Positions 10,214 through 18,338 of a stretch of 64,000 nt of DNA are shown here, one piece after another (position 1 is the stretch's first letter; each line of letters starts with the position of its first letter). The notes beneath the pieces were generated by a model. It saw only the letters and a program-made list of their open reading frames with translations. It was not told the origin of the DNA and searched no databases. Made by a program: the position numbers and the translations under genes. Source of the DNA: FW021-bin31 sp964647485. Its GTDB lineage: Bacteria; Bacteroidota; Bacteroidia; Chitinophagales; Chitinophagaceae. The stretch is taken from the NCBI GenBank assembly GCA_964647485.1, contig CAZYHV010000009.1, positions 55,701-119,700 of the forward strand. The letters are read 5' to 3'.

Positions 10214-10219
10214 TTTCTT

Positions 10220-12475
10220 TTATTTTGCGCCGGGTTTACAATGTGTTGTCAGGTAATTTGTCAATAAAGTATAGAGGTGCCGGGTGGTTCCCTTTCCCTC
10301 ATTAATGGCATGCGTACGATTGGGATATTCCATCATGCTAAATTGTTTTCCGGCCGCTACCAGAGCATTGATTAGGGCTTCCTGATTTTGATATTGCACA
10401 TTATCATCTCCGCTGCCATGAATAATTAAGAGATTCCCTCTCAGGCCTTTGGCATGATTCACCGAGGAGCCCGCTTTATAATATTTCAAATCATCCGGTA
10501 ACAATCCCATATACCGCTCCTCATACACATTATCGTAAAATAATAAATTGGAAACGCCGGCCACCGCCATTCCGGTCTGATAGATATCGGGATATTGAAA
10601 CAGCAAATTCTGGGTAGATGATCCACCACCGCTCCATCCCCATACAGCCACCCGATGGGAATCAATAAAAGGCCATTTTAGAATTTGCTTTGCTGCCATC
10701 GCCTGTGCATGAACATTCCCCACTCCAATACTCTTGAATATCGCCTTCCGCCAGGCACGGCCTTTCGGCGCCGGTGTTCCCGGATTATCAACAGAAATAA
10801 TGATATATCCCATATCCGCCAGATGCTGATACCAGCTATTGGGGCTGAAAATATCCTTAACCGTAGCACTGGCCGGTTCCCCATACACATAAAACAATAC
10901 CGGATATTTTTTTGTAGAATCAAAATCTGCCGGCCGGATCATCCAGCCATCCATCGTCACGCTATCCGTCGTAGTGACCTGAAAGAACGACTTCGGATTT
11001 CTCAACATCTGATCCACCTGCATTTTATCAAAAGACGCGGGTTCTTTTTTCAGCACCTTATAGGGCTGTAAAGAAATCAATTCCTTTTGAGGCGGCGTAT
11101 TGTGGTTAGAAAAACGATGAACAGCATACAATCCGTCCGGAGAAACATCGTCGGTATGTGTTCCCTCTTCTTCCTTCGGAGACAAACGAACAGCCTTTCC
11201 ATGTCCGTTTAATTTAACTTTGTACAAATATTGTTGAGTTGCATTTTCCGGGGAAGCATAGAAATACAGCCAGCCATTCTTTCGGTCTATTCCTCTAATA
11301 TCCATCACATCATAATCTCCTTTAGTAATAAGCCGTTCTTTTTTACCCTTTCTTGAGATCCGGTAGACATGCCGCCAGCCGTCTTTTTCTGTCCGCCATA
11401 AAAAAGCTTTCCCATCTTTGACCCAGTCCCATCCCGGCCGGTCATATTGCCAGAAATAGTTTAAATCTATCCAGGCAGGGTCTCCTTCTGTGTAGATATT
11501 CTTTACTTGATGCTGCTTTGTATTCACCAGAAACAACCGGCAGGTATCCTGTTTTCTGTTCAATTGTTGCACCATTAATTCGTGGCTGTTGCCGGCCCAT
11601 TCCATGCGGGGGATATAATGTTGTACCGGATCTCCGGGGATAGCTATCCAATGCGTTTTAGCCGTCGCAATATTTACCACCCCAACCTTCGCCGCAGAAG
11701 GATCATAGCCTACCTTCGGATATTGCACCGGAACCACAAAAGAATAGATAGAATCGGTGGTATTTAACATCAGATAATCTCTGATACCGGATGCATCTAC
11801 ATGCCAGTAAGCTATCTTTTTACTATCCGGGCTCCACCTAAATCCATCCCTGCAAAACAATTCCTCTTCATAGGCCCAGTCAAAAGTTCCGTTAATCACT
11901 TTCTCGGTTCCATCCGTAGTCAGTTGTTTCCTTTTCCCCGTATTCAGGTCTTCAATATAGAGATTGTGTTGGCTGACATAACCGGCTTTTTCCCCGTCAG
12001 GAGAAATCTTGGCAAACTGCAGGGAGGAAGGCGGTAATCCTTTTCCTAATTGAAACAAATGATTCTTCTGCTTATCATATACCCAAAAATCTCCCCGGGT
12101 ACGGGCGCGCCAAACTTTTTTTGCCTTCGTGAAAATAAGCATTTTTTGTTCCTCGGGATACCAGGTATACCCATCAACTTGTAACGGCGAAGCTTCCCCA
12201 CCAGGGATAAGCTGCTTTGACGACAACAAAACTTTCTCGGAAAAATCATGAGCAGGATCATACTCCACGATTTTAAAGCCCGCTCCTGTCTTCACAATCC
12301 GGGTAAAACGATGTCCCCTCTTCTCCCATTGAATACCACTTATATTTTTTAAAGCCGGAGGCGTTTCCAAATCCCCAAACCGAAGACTCGAAGCCGACCA
12401 GGCATAGCGTAAAGGTTGTGTCCGAGCCGTTGAAAAGGAAATCAGACAGATACAGAGAATCGCTATTTTCTTCAT
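10220..12475 (-). CDS. S9 family dipeptidyl peptidase IV-like serine peptidase
   Basis: 751 residues from ATG at 12475 with a signal peptide ending near ARTQP. The N-terminal half is the DPP IV beta-propeller, including WAYEEELF, whose paired glutamates bind the substrate N-terminus in this family. The C-terminal alpha/beta hydrolase carries the nucleophile in GWSGGGSS (Ser about 615), an Asp in GSGDDNVQ and the His in RTHAINEG, a full triad. It should release X-Pro or X-Ala dipeptides from peptides in the periplasm or on the surface. Upstream of recG in a tight two-gene arrangement. Enzyme class is clear; the exact dipeptide preference is inferred. Confidence 0.94.
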   Translation of the reverse strand: MKKIAILCICLISFSTARTQPLRYAWSASSLRFGDLETPPALKNISGIQWEKRGHRFTRIVKTGAGFKIVEYDPAHDFSEKVLLSSKQLIPGGEASPLQVDGYTWYPEEQKMLIFTKAKKVWRARTRGDFWVYDKQKNHLFQLGKGLPPSSLQFAKISPDGEKAGYVSQHNLYIEDLNTGKRKQLTTDGTEKVINGTFDWAYEEELFCRDGFRWSPDSKKIAYWHVDASGIRDYLMLNTTDSIYSFVVPVQYPKVGYDPSAAKVGVVNIATAKTHWIAIPGDPVQHYIPRMEWAGNSHELMVQQLNRKQDTCRLFLVNTKQHQVKNIYTEGDPAWIDLNYFWQYDRPGWDWVKDGKAFLWRTEKDGWRHVYRISRKGKKERLITKGDYDVMDIRGIDRKNGWLYFYASPENATQQYLYKVKLNGHGKAVRLSPKEEEGTHTDDVSPDGLYAVHRFSNHNTPPQKELISLQPYKVLKKEPASFDKMQVDQMLRNPKSFFQVTTTDSVTMDGWMIRPADFDSTKKYPVLFYVYGEPASATVKDIFSPNSWYQHLADMGYIIISVDNPGTPAPKGRAWRKAIFKSIGVGNVHAQAMAAKQILKWPFIDSHRVAVWGWSGGGSSTQNLLFQYPDIYQTGMAVAGVSNLLFYDNVYEERYMGLLPDDLKYYKAGSSVNHAKGLRGNLLIIHGSGDDNVQYQNQEALINALVAAGKQFSMMEYPNRTHAINEGKGTTRHLYTLLTNYLTTHCKPGAK

Positions 12476-12628
12476 ATATAAAAGATACTATTTACTTAAT
12501 AATCACTTTACAAGCACTAAAGTAAGTTATTTTCTGACGAGAAACTCAACAATGTCGCTTTTTCATATAGAATACATTTCTCCTCAAAGAAAAATCATCT
12601 TTTGTATAACAAAAGATAATATTGCTAT

Positions 12629-12636
12629 TATATTTG
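12629..12636 (+). promoter_or_regulatory. -7 promoter box of the threonine dehydrogenase-like gene
   Basis: TATATTTG matches TAnnTTTG. It lies inside the longest possible reading frame (which could start at a TTG at 12622), so the real start must be downstream, at the ATG at 12658. Confidence 0.6.
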
Positions 12637-12657
12637 CAGCTCAATTTGTTAGCAATT

Positions 12658-13605
12658 ATGAGAAAACATAAAGAAAGAATTTTGGTAATTGGTGCCTGCG
12701 GGCAAATCGGGGTCGAACTGACCTTGAAATTAAGAGAAATGTACGGAGCAGAAAGCGTTATTGCTTCAGATCTGCGTAGTGAACATCCTCTGCTCAGAGG
12801 GACCGGACCTTATGTCACGCTGGACGTGATGAATAAAGAAATGCTCCATGTACTGGTTATCCGCCATAGCATTACTCAGATTTATCACATGGCCGCAATT
12901 CTTTCCGCTACCGGAGAAAAGAATCCCGCGCTGGCCTGGGACATCAACATGCAAAGCCTGATTAATGTACTGGATATGGCCAAAGAGGAGGAGCTCGATA
13001 AGATCTACTGGCCCAGTTCTATTGCCGTTTTTGGGAGCAATTCTCCTAAAGAAAATACGCCACAACACACGATCATGGAACCCTCTACCGTTTATGGCAT
13101 CAGCAAGATTGCCGGAGAGCGCTGGTGTGAATATTACCATAAACATTATGGCGTAGACGTGCGTAGCGTAAGATACCCCGGCATCATGAGCTATAAATCT
13201 TCTCCCGGGGGAGGCACAACAGATTACGCTTTAGAGATGTGCAAGGAAGCGGTTGAAGAAGGCAATTACACCAGTTATATCGATAAAGACACTTATCTAC
13301 CCATGATGTACATGCCGGATGCCATTCGTGCCACAATAGAAATCATGGAATCCGATGCCGATCATGTAAAGCTGCATAGCGCGTATAACCTTTCGGGAAT
13401 GAGTTTTTCTCCTCAGGATATTGCCGCCGAAATACAAAATAATATTCCAGATTTTAAAGTAGCTTATGATCCCGATTATCGTCAGGAAATTGCCCAAACC
13501 TGGCCTTCGTCCGTAGATGACAGCAAAGCCAGAGCAGACTGGGGATGGCAACCAAAATTCGATCTGGCCGCAACAACCAAAGATATGCTGGAAAATTTGA
13601 AGTAA
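12658..13605 (+). CDS. L-threonine 3-dehydrogenase, SDR (epimerase-like) type
   Basis: 315 residues from ATG at 12658, chosen because an in-frame upstream TTG lies before the promoter box. The N-terminal Rossmann motif is GACGQIG. YGISKIAGE carries the SDR catalytic Tyr and Lys, and SSIAVFG supplies the Ser. The sequence RYPGIMSYKSSPGGGTTDYALEM is characteristic of the SDR-type threonine dehydrogenases found in Bacteroidota and some archaea, which oxidise threonine to 2-amino-3-ketobutyrate with NAD. A related UDP-sugar epimerase would lack that segment. The usual partner glycine C-acetyltransferase is not next to it. Monocistronic by appearance. Confidence 0.88.
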   Translation: MRKHKERILVIGACGQIGVELTLKLREMYGAESVIASDLRSEHPLLRGTGPYVTLDVMNKEMLHVLVIRHSITQIYHMAAILSATGEKNPALAWDINMQSLINVLDMAKEEELDKIYWPSSIAVFGSNSPKENTPQHTIMEPSTVYGISKIAGERWCEYYHKHYGVDVRSVRYPGIMSYKSSPGGGTTDYALEMCKEAVEEGNYTSYIDKDTYLPMMYMPDAIRATIEIMESDADHVKLHSAYNLSGMSFSPQDIAAEIQNNIPDFKVAYDPDYRQEIAQTWPSSVDDSKARADWGWQPKFDLAATTKDMLENLK

Positions 13606-14101
13606 ATGACGGAAATTTCGGGGGTAGTGAATAGGGGCAACCCTTACATTAACTTATAAATACGTTATATGATTATGATCAATCACTTTCTCTTAGCTAT
13701 TTACCACGGAGGACTCATCCCATCAGCGAATAAAGCACTGCGGTGCTCTGTGTTTTCCCTGCGGTTCTCCGTGGCATATCGCTTATTGTAGTACCACAGG
13801 GCGACACAGAGAAGTTTCCACAGAGCATATCACAGTGCCCTTTTATCAGCGCATAGGTTTCTGTAACTTATTGCTTCTGTTATCCGACAGGTTGTCACTG
13901 CATAAATTTCTGTGTTTCAGTGGCTGAAAAAATAGATGCTTCTTAGGCTTTTAACTCCTATTACAACACTAAATTAAACGATAGCCGCAAAATCAAATTT
14001 ATAGCTCGACAATCTTGATTGACAAGCATTTGACATAAGATCGAAACTTGAGTAGAATAATAAACACCGGGGGGAATGCTTAAAAACTTCTCGTTATCAA
14101 A
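13606..14101. repeat. 496-bp gene-free gap with degenerate CCACxGAG inverted repeats
   Basis: No credible gene here. Between 13704 and 13825 the sequence contains CCACGGAG (13704-13711) and its exact complement CTCCGTGG (13767-13774), plus CTCTGTG (13746-13752), CCACAGGG (13794-13801), CACAGAG (13805-13811) and CCACAGAG (13818-13825). This gives a set of nested, imperfect inverted repeats of one motif and its complement. It looks like an intergenic palindromic repeat family rather than a single terminator. It lies between two convergent genes, where it could also terminate transcription. Confidence 0.5.
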
Positions 14102-15202
14102 TTACCTTTTCGCTTTCAATCGTGCCATATTTTTAATTCGATCCGTAGCGATCTTCATCGCTGCTGCATGTGTTGTAATTCCTTCTTCCTTTGCTCTTTG
14201 GAAAATATCCAGGGTGGTATGATAAATATGCATCGTATGTTCCATGGCATAATCTTGTCCGTACCCCGCTACTTCTCTGTTGACATTAATGATTCCACCG
14301 GCATTAATCAGGAAATCGGGAGCATATAAAATCCCTTTTTCAGCTAGGGCTTCTCCGTGCTTTTTCTCATCTTCCAATTGATTATTGGCGGAACCGGCGA
14401 CAATACTCACTTTAAACTTTTCGATACTTTCATCGTGAATCGTTGCTCCCATGGCACAAGGCGCATAAATATCGGCATCTATGCCATACACTTCCTCTCG
14501 GTTAACTACTGTAGCACCATATTCTTTACTCACCTTTTTAAGTTGTTCCTCATTAATATCTGATATGAGCGCCTTCCCTCCTTCTTCTGTAATATGTTTG
14601 ACCAGATATTCTCCAACATGTCCGACGCCTTCGACCATTACCTTCAGTCCGGCAATGCTGTCTTTCCCAAATTGTTCTTTCACTGCGGCCTTCATTCCCA
14701 TAAAAACGCCTTTTGCCGTCACCGGAGAAGGATCTCCACTTCCTCCCAGTGATTCCGGAAGACCGGTTACATATTCTGTCTCCATCCCAACATATTGCAT
14801 ATCCTTAGGAGAAATACCCATATCTTCTGCCGTAATATACTTGCCAGAGAGACTGTTGACAAATTTTCCAAAACGACGGAACAGCGCTTCTGATTTTTGA
14901 GTCGCAGAATCCCCAATAATAACGGCTTTTCCTCCTCCCAAATTCAACCCACTAATTGCTGCTTTAAAAGTCATTCCCCTGCTTAATCTCAATACATCTC
15001 GCAAAGCTTCTTTCTCATTTTGGTAGTTCCACATTCGGGTACCACCCAGCGAGGGACCTAATGTAGTATCATGGATGCCAATAATAGCCTTCAGACCGGT
15101 TGCTTTATCCTGACAAAAAACCACTTGTTCATGGTCGTAAGTATCCATTTGAGAAAGTACCGGATTTTGTTTTTCTTCCTGCTCTTTTATTTGTTCTTCC
15201 AT
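14102..15202 (-). CDS. Leucine dehydrogenase (Glu/Leu/Phe/Val dehydrogenase family)
   Basis: 366 residues from ATG at 15202. A TTG seven codons upstream lies inside the -7 promoter box and is rejected. The N-terminal substrate domain holds Lys80 (MTFKAA) and the catalytic Lys92 (GGGKAVI), spaced 12 residues as in leucine dehydrogenases; the C-terminal NAD domain has the dinucleotide motif GVGHVG. Length and the segment ATGLKAIIGIHDTTLGPSLG fit leucine dehydrogenase better than the longer glutamate dehydrogenases. It deaminates branched-chain amino acids to 2-oxo acids with NAD in the cytoplasm, linking to branched-chain catabolism or fatty-acid primer supply. It stands alone between convergent and co-directional neighbours. 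Confidence 0.9.
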   Translation of the reverse strand: MEEQIKEQEEKQNPVLSQMDTYDHEQVVFCQDKATGLKAIIGIHDTTLGPSLGGTRMWNYQNEKEALRDVLRLSRGMTFKAAISGLNLGGGKAVIIGDSATQKSEALFRRFGKFVNSLSGKYITAEDMGISPKDMQYVGMETEYVTGLPESLGGSGDPSPVTAKGVFMGMKAAVKEQFGKDSIAGLKVMVEGVGHVGEYLVKHITEEGGKALISDINEEQLKKVSKEYGATVVNREEVYGIDADIYAPCAMGATIHDESIEKFKVSIVAGSANNQLEDEKKHGEALAEKGILYAPDFLINAGGIINVNREVAGYGQDYAMEHTMHIYHTTLDIFQRAKEEGITTHAAAMKIATDRIKNMARLKAKR

Positions 15203-15220
15203 AAATACAATTTTTAGAAT

Positions 15221-15228
15221 CAAACTTA
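15221..15228 (-). promoter_or_regulatory. -7 promoter box of leucine dehydrogenase
   Basis: Minus strand TAAGTTTG, an exact TAnnTTTG match, 18 bp upstream of the ATG at 15202. It decides the start codon because an in-frame TTG overlaps the box. Confidence 0.6.
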
Positions 15229-15268
15229 CCCAATTATTTTGTCTTTCCCTGAAAACGAAGCTTTTAAC

Positions 15269-17653
15269 TCAGAATTTAAAATTCCAGCTAATGGAAGGGA
15301 TAATAGGAAATAAGGCCACTTTTTTGGGTTGTATTTTCATCTTTCCCTCCAAATAGTCCCCTTCAGTATCAAAATAAATAAAGAAAGGATTCAACCGGCT
15401 ATAAGCATTGTATAAAGAGAAAGTCCAATAATGAGAAAAGCTTCGATCGGGCTTGGGCGGAGGTGTATAAGTTGCCGAAAGATCTAAACGGTGGTAAGTC
15501 GGCAAACGGTATGTATTGAGATGGACATATTCCTGAGATAAAGTACCTTCCATGACGTAAAACTGTTCCGGAAGGGTGATCGGATGACCGCTTTGCAGAA
15601 TAAAATTTGCTGCCAAGGTCCATTTTTTATTGAGCCGATAAGAAGCGACCACTTTTAGATCATGTCTTCGATCCTGTCGGGCAGGATAACGGATGCCTTC
15701 ATTTAACTTTGGAAAATCTCTAAAAACCCAGGATAAGGTGTAGCCCAGCCATCCTTTTAATCTTCCTTTTTGTTTTCTGATAAAAAGTTCTGCTCCATAA
15801 GCTTCTGCTTCCCCAAAGACAAAATGATTCTGAGGCTCATCTAAGGAGGAAGGAACATAACTGGCAGAAAATTCAATCTGATGATCCATTTTCTTGTAAT
15901 AAACAGCCAGAGAAGTCTCAAAGGTATTCTCCTTAAAATTCTGATAATAACCCAGAGAATACTGCCAAGACCGCTCCGGCTTTACCATTTTTGTGCTTGG
16001 CACCCACAAGTCTGTAGGGAGTGTTGTAGAATTACTGGTTACCAGATGAATATATTGGCTATTCCTGGTTACAGAAGCTTTCAGGGAATTATGATGTTCC
16101 AATCCATATTGTAAAATCAGTCGGGGTTCCCAGCTGCTATATGTCGCCACCGGTTTTCCCCCGGCATAACTGGTACTATCTATTTTCTCTCCTTGATGGT
16201 CTCTTTGATATTGGGTATAAGGTCCTACCTGCTGAAAAAGCCCCCATCGTACGCCGGCATTTACCTTAAATCTTGAGGTTAGCTGCCACTTGTCCATGAC
16301 ATATAAAGCCAATTCCCGACCATATTTTGTAAAAGGATTTTCGGCATCAAAATCTATTTTGTTAGAACTCCCTGAGACAGTCGAAGGAATAAAAGTATGA
16401 TAGGTATATATTCCTCCCAATTTCAAATGATGCCGATTATTGATATAATAAGAAAGATGCGTTTTAAAGGTAAGATCACGAATCCCCGAATGCATACGCA
16501 TCAGAAGGCTCTTTTGTTCTCCGTCTAATTTAAAATTATAGTCATTATAGATCAGTTCTGTATTCAGAAATAAGCGGTCTGAAAAGAGATGATTCCAACG
16601 CAGAGTAGCTGTTTTATTTCCCCAGGGCATATTCATTTTAAAGTCTTGGTCGCCACTTTGAAACTTAAAATGATCCTTTCCCAAATACCCACTGAGGAAA
16701 AGCCGGTCTTTGTCAGACAAACTATAATTGGCTTTCAGATTGATATCGTAAAAGTAATAACCGGAACCATAAAAGGAGCTACTTTTAGAAACAAAAGGTT
16801 GCATTAATGCATCAATATAGGTTCTTCTGGCGGAGACAAAAAAGGAAGCTTTATTTTTGACTATTGGCCCTTCCAAAGAGAATCGGGAAGAGACCAACCC
16901 TACCCCTCCTGCTCCATGTAGTTCTTTATTATTGCCTTCTTTCATTTTCACATCTACAACAGAAGACAACCGCCCTCCATAATTTGCCGGCATTCCTCCT
17001 TTTATTAAGTTGACATCCTTTACGGCATCTCCATTAAAAACAGAGAAAAAGCCGAATAAATGACCGGTATTATAGACCGGTGCGTCATCCAATAACACCA
17101 AATTCTGTCCGGGTCCTCCCCCCCGAATAAATAAATCAGAAGTCCCTTCTCCTCCGGATTTCACACCGGGCAACATTTGTAAGGTCTTTAGAATATCAGT
17201 TTCTCCAAACATGGCCGGCAGCTCCTTCACTTCTTTCATCGATAATTTCACTTCTCCCATGGCCGTGCCGGATACATTTTCATCTTTCCTGGCATCTGTT
17301 ACAATCACTTCTTTCTTTTCAAACGCGCTTTCTTTCAGCTGATAATTAATATGAACAGAATGAGAAAGTACTAAAGTATCTGTTTTTTGATCATAGCCCA
17401 AATAGGTAATAGAAAGGATATACTCTCCTGCAGGCAGCTTCAGCGTATAATATCCAAATTTATTTGTAACCGTACCCGTATATTGTTTTCCTCTCACTCT
17501 TACCGTCGCCCCATCCAGCATTTCTCCATTGACGGCATCACTCACATATCCACTTAACGAATAGGAAGTTTGCGCATATAAAATATCCTGTTCCAAAACA
17601 CCATAAAGTGTCAGACAGAACAGGATAATATATCTTAATCTTTTAAAGATCAT
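15269..17653 (-). CDS. TonB-dependent receptor with carboxypeptidase-regulatory-like N-domain
   Basis: 794 residues from ATG at 17653. Signal peptide about residues 1-27. Residues 30-115 form a CarboxypepD_reg-like beta-sandwich (YSLSGYVSDAVNGEMLDGAT). The plug domain follows (LQMLPGVKSGGEGTSDLFIRGG; LIKGGMPANYGGRLSSVVDV) and then a 22-strand-type barrel ending in the aromatic SISWNFKF. It imports a ligand through the outer membrane with TonB energy. It lies 32 bp downstream of a DUF3347 lipoprotein in the same direction, so the two probably form an operon. DUF3347 domains are often linked to copper or other metal handling, so a metal-related substrate is possible, but nothing in the receptor itself proves it. 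No SusD partner is present. Confidence 0.9.
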   Translation of the reverse strand: MIFKRLRYIILFCLTLYGVLEQDILYAQTSYSLSGYVSDAVNGEMLDGATVRVRGKQYTGTVTNKFGYYTLKLPAGEYILSITYLGYDQKTDTLVLSHSVHINYQLKESAFEKKEVIVTDARKDENVSGTAMGEVKLSMKEVKELPAMFGETDILKTLQMLPGVKSGGEGTSDLFIRGGGPGQNLVLLDDAPVYNTGHLFGFFSVFNGDAVKDVNLIKGGMPANYGGRLSSVVDVKMKEGNNKELHGAGGVGLVSSRFSLEGPIVKNKASFFVSARRTYIDALMQPFVSKSSSFYGSGYYFYDINLKANYSLSDKDRLFLSGYLGKDHFKFQSGDQDFKMNMPWGNKTATLRWNHLFSDRLFLNTELIYNDYNFKLDGEQKSLLMRMHSGIRDLTFKTHLSYYINNRHHLKLGGIYTYHTFIPSTVSGSSNKIDFDAENPFTKYGRELALYVMDKWQLTSRFKVNAGVRWGLFQQVGPYTQYQRDHQGEKIDSTSYAGGKPVATYSSWEPRLILQYGLEHHNSLKASVTRNSQYIHLVTSNSTTLPTDLWVPSTKMVKPERSWQYSLGYYQNFKENTFETSLAVYYKKMDHQIEFSASYVPSSLDEPQNHFVFGEAEAYGAELFIRKQKGRLKGWLGYTLSWVFRDFPKLNEGIRYPARQDRRHDLKVVASYRLNKKWTLAANFILQSGHPITLPEQFYVMEGTLSQEYVHLNTYRLPTYHRLDLSATYTPPPKPDRSFSHYWTFSLYNAYSRLNPFFIYFDTEGDYLEGKMKIQPKKVALFPIIPSISWNFKF

Positions 17654-17685
17654 TCATTTGACAAAACAATTACAAATCAAACACC

Positions 17686-18261
17686 TTAAAATTGTAGGGT
17701 TTCTTTCACCATCCCACAGTTGATCATTTTATGTCCAAAATAGGGATTGCGTATCGTCGAAGAATTACTCAACCAATAGGCTCCTTTGTTATCAAAGGCC
17801 ATAGGACAAAAAGTTCTATACACCTTTACATCCTTCAAACCTGCCCCTCTAATTAATTGATAGGTACTCATGGAAATCTCCTCAAAGTAATGACGAATAT
17901 TACGCAAAGCAGAATCTTGTTTCATCTTACCGATATAACCATTCAGTTGTTGAAGCTCTTTCCCAACCACTTTTTTTTGATTTTTATCCTGAATATCCTC
18001 CAGAGAGATGTTATTCAATTTCGCCATCAAAGGTTCTGTTTGATTTAAAGCCGCCACGGAATCATCATCCACCAATGCATTTTTTAACTGATAATAAGCT
18101 TGCAAAAAAGAATCTACTTGTGCAGCCGTCTCAGTCGATACAGGAATATGCAGTTGAACCAGGGTACTATCTTCTTTATTATCATTTCCATTTCCGGATT
18201 GACAGGAGGTTGTAAACAAAAACAATCCGGTGAACAGACATATCAAACTAAATATCTTCAT
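17686..18261 (-). CDS. DUF3347-domain lipoprotein
   Basis: 191 residues from ATG at 18261. The N-terminus has a lipoprotein signal peptide with lipobox ending TSC (Cys20). The rest matches DUF3347: an alpha-helical region, then the conserved C-terminal block YRTFCPMAFDNKGAYWLS followed by RNPYFGHKMINCG, which contains conserved Cys, Met and His residues that look suited to metal binding. DUF3347 is also found fused to the C-terminus of CusB-type efflux adaptors. It is first in a probable operon with the TonB-dependent receptor. Function is inferred to be periplasmic copper or heavy-metal binding; this is not proven by the sequence. Confidence 0.82.
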   Translation of the reverse strand: MKIFSLICLFTGLFLFTTSCQSGNGNDNKEDSTLVQLHIPVSTETAAQVDSFLQAYYQLKNALVDDDSVAALNQTEPLMAKLNNISLEDIQDKNQKKVVGKELQQLNGYIGKMKQDSALRNIRHYFEEISMSTYQLIRGAGLKDVKVYRTFCPMAFDNKGAYWLSNSSTIRNPYFGHKMINCGMVKETLQF

Positions 18262-18278
18262 GATTTTTTCATTTTAGG

Positions 18279-18286
18279 CAAATATA
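18279..18286 (-). promoter_or_regulatory. -7 promoter box of the DUF3347/TonB receptor operon
   Basis: Minus strand TATATTTG, 17 bp upstream of the start at 18261. It is back to back with the ABC-F promoter box at 18309. Confidence 0.55.
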
Positions 18287-18308
18287 AGGTATCTCCCTCA
18301 GGATATCA

Positions 18309-18316
18309 TACTTTTG
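18309..18316 (+). promoter_or_regulatory. -7 promoter box of the ABC-F gene
   Basis: TACTTTTG matches TAnnTTTG and lies 22 bp before the ATG at 18339. Confidence 0.55.
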
Positions 18317-18338
18317 CATTCGCAAAAAGAGGAAAACA

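Noticed and set aside
12622..12657. Longer N-terminus of the threonine dehydrogenase starting at TTG
   Set aside because: The promoter -7 box lies within it and the Rossmann fold starts just after the ATG at 12658.
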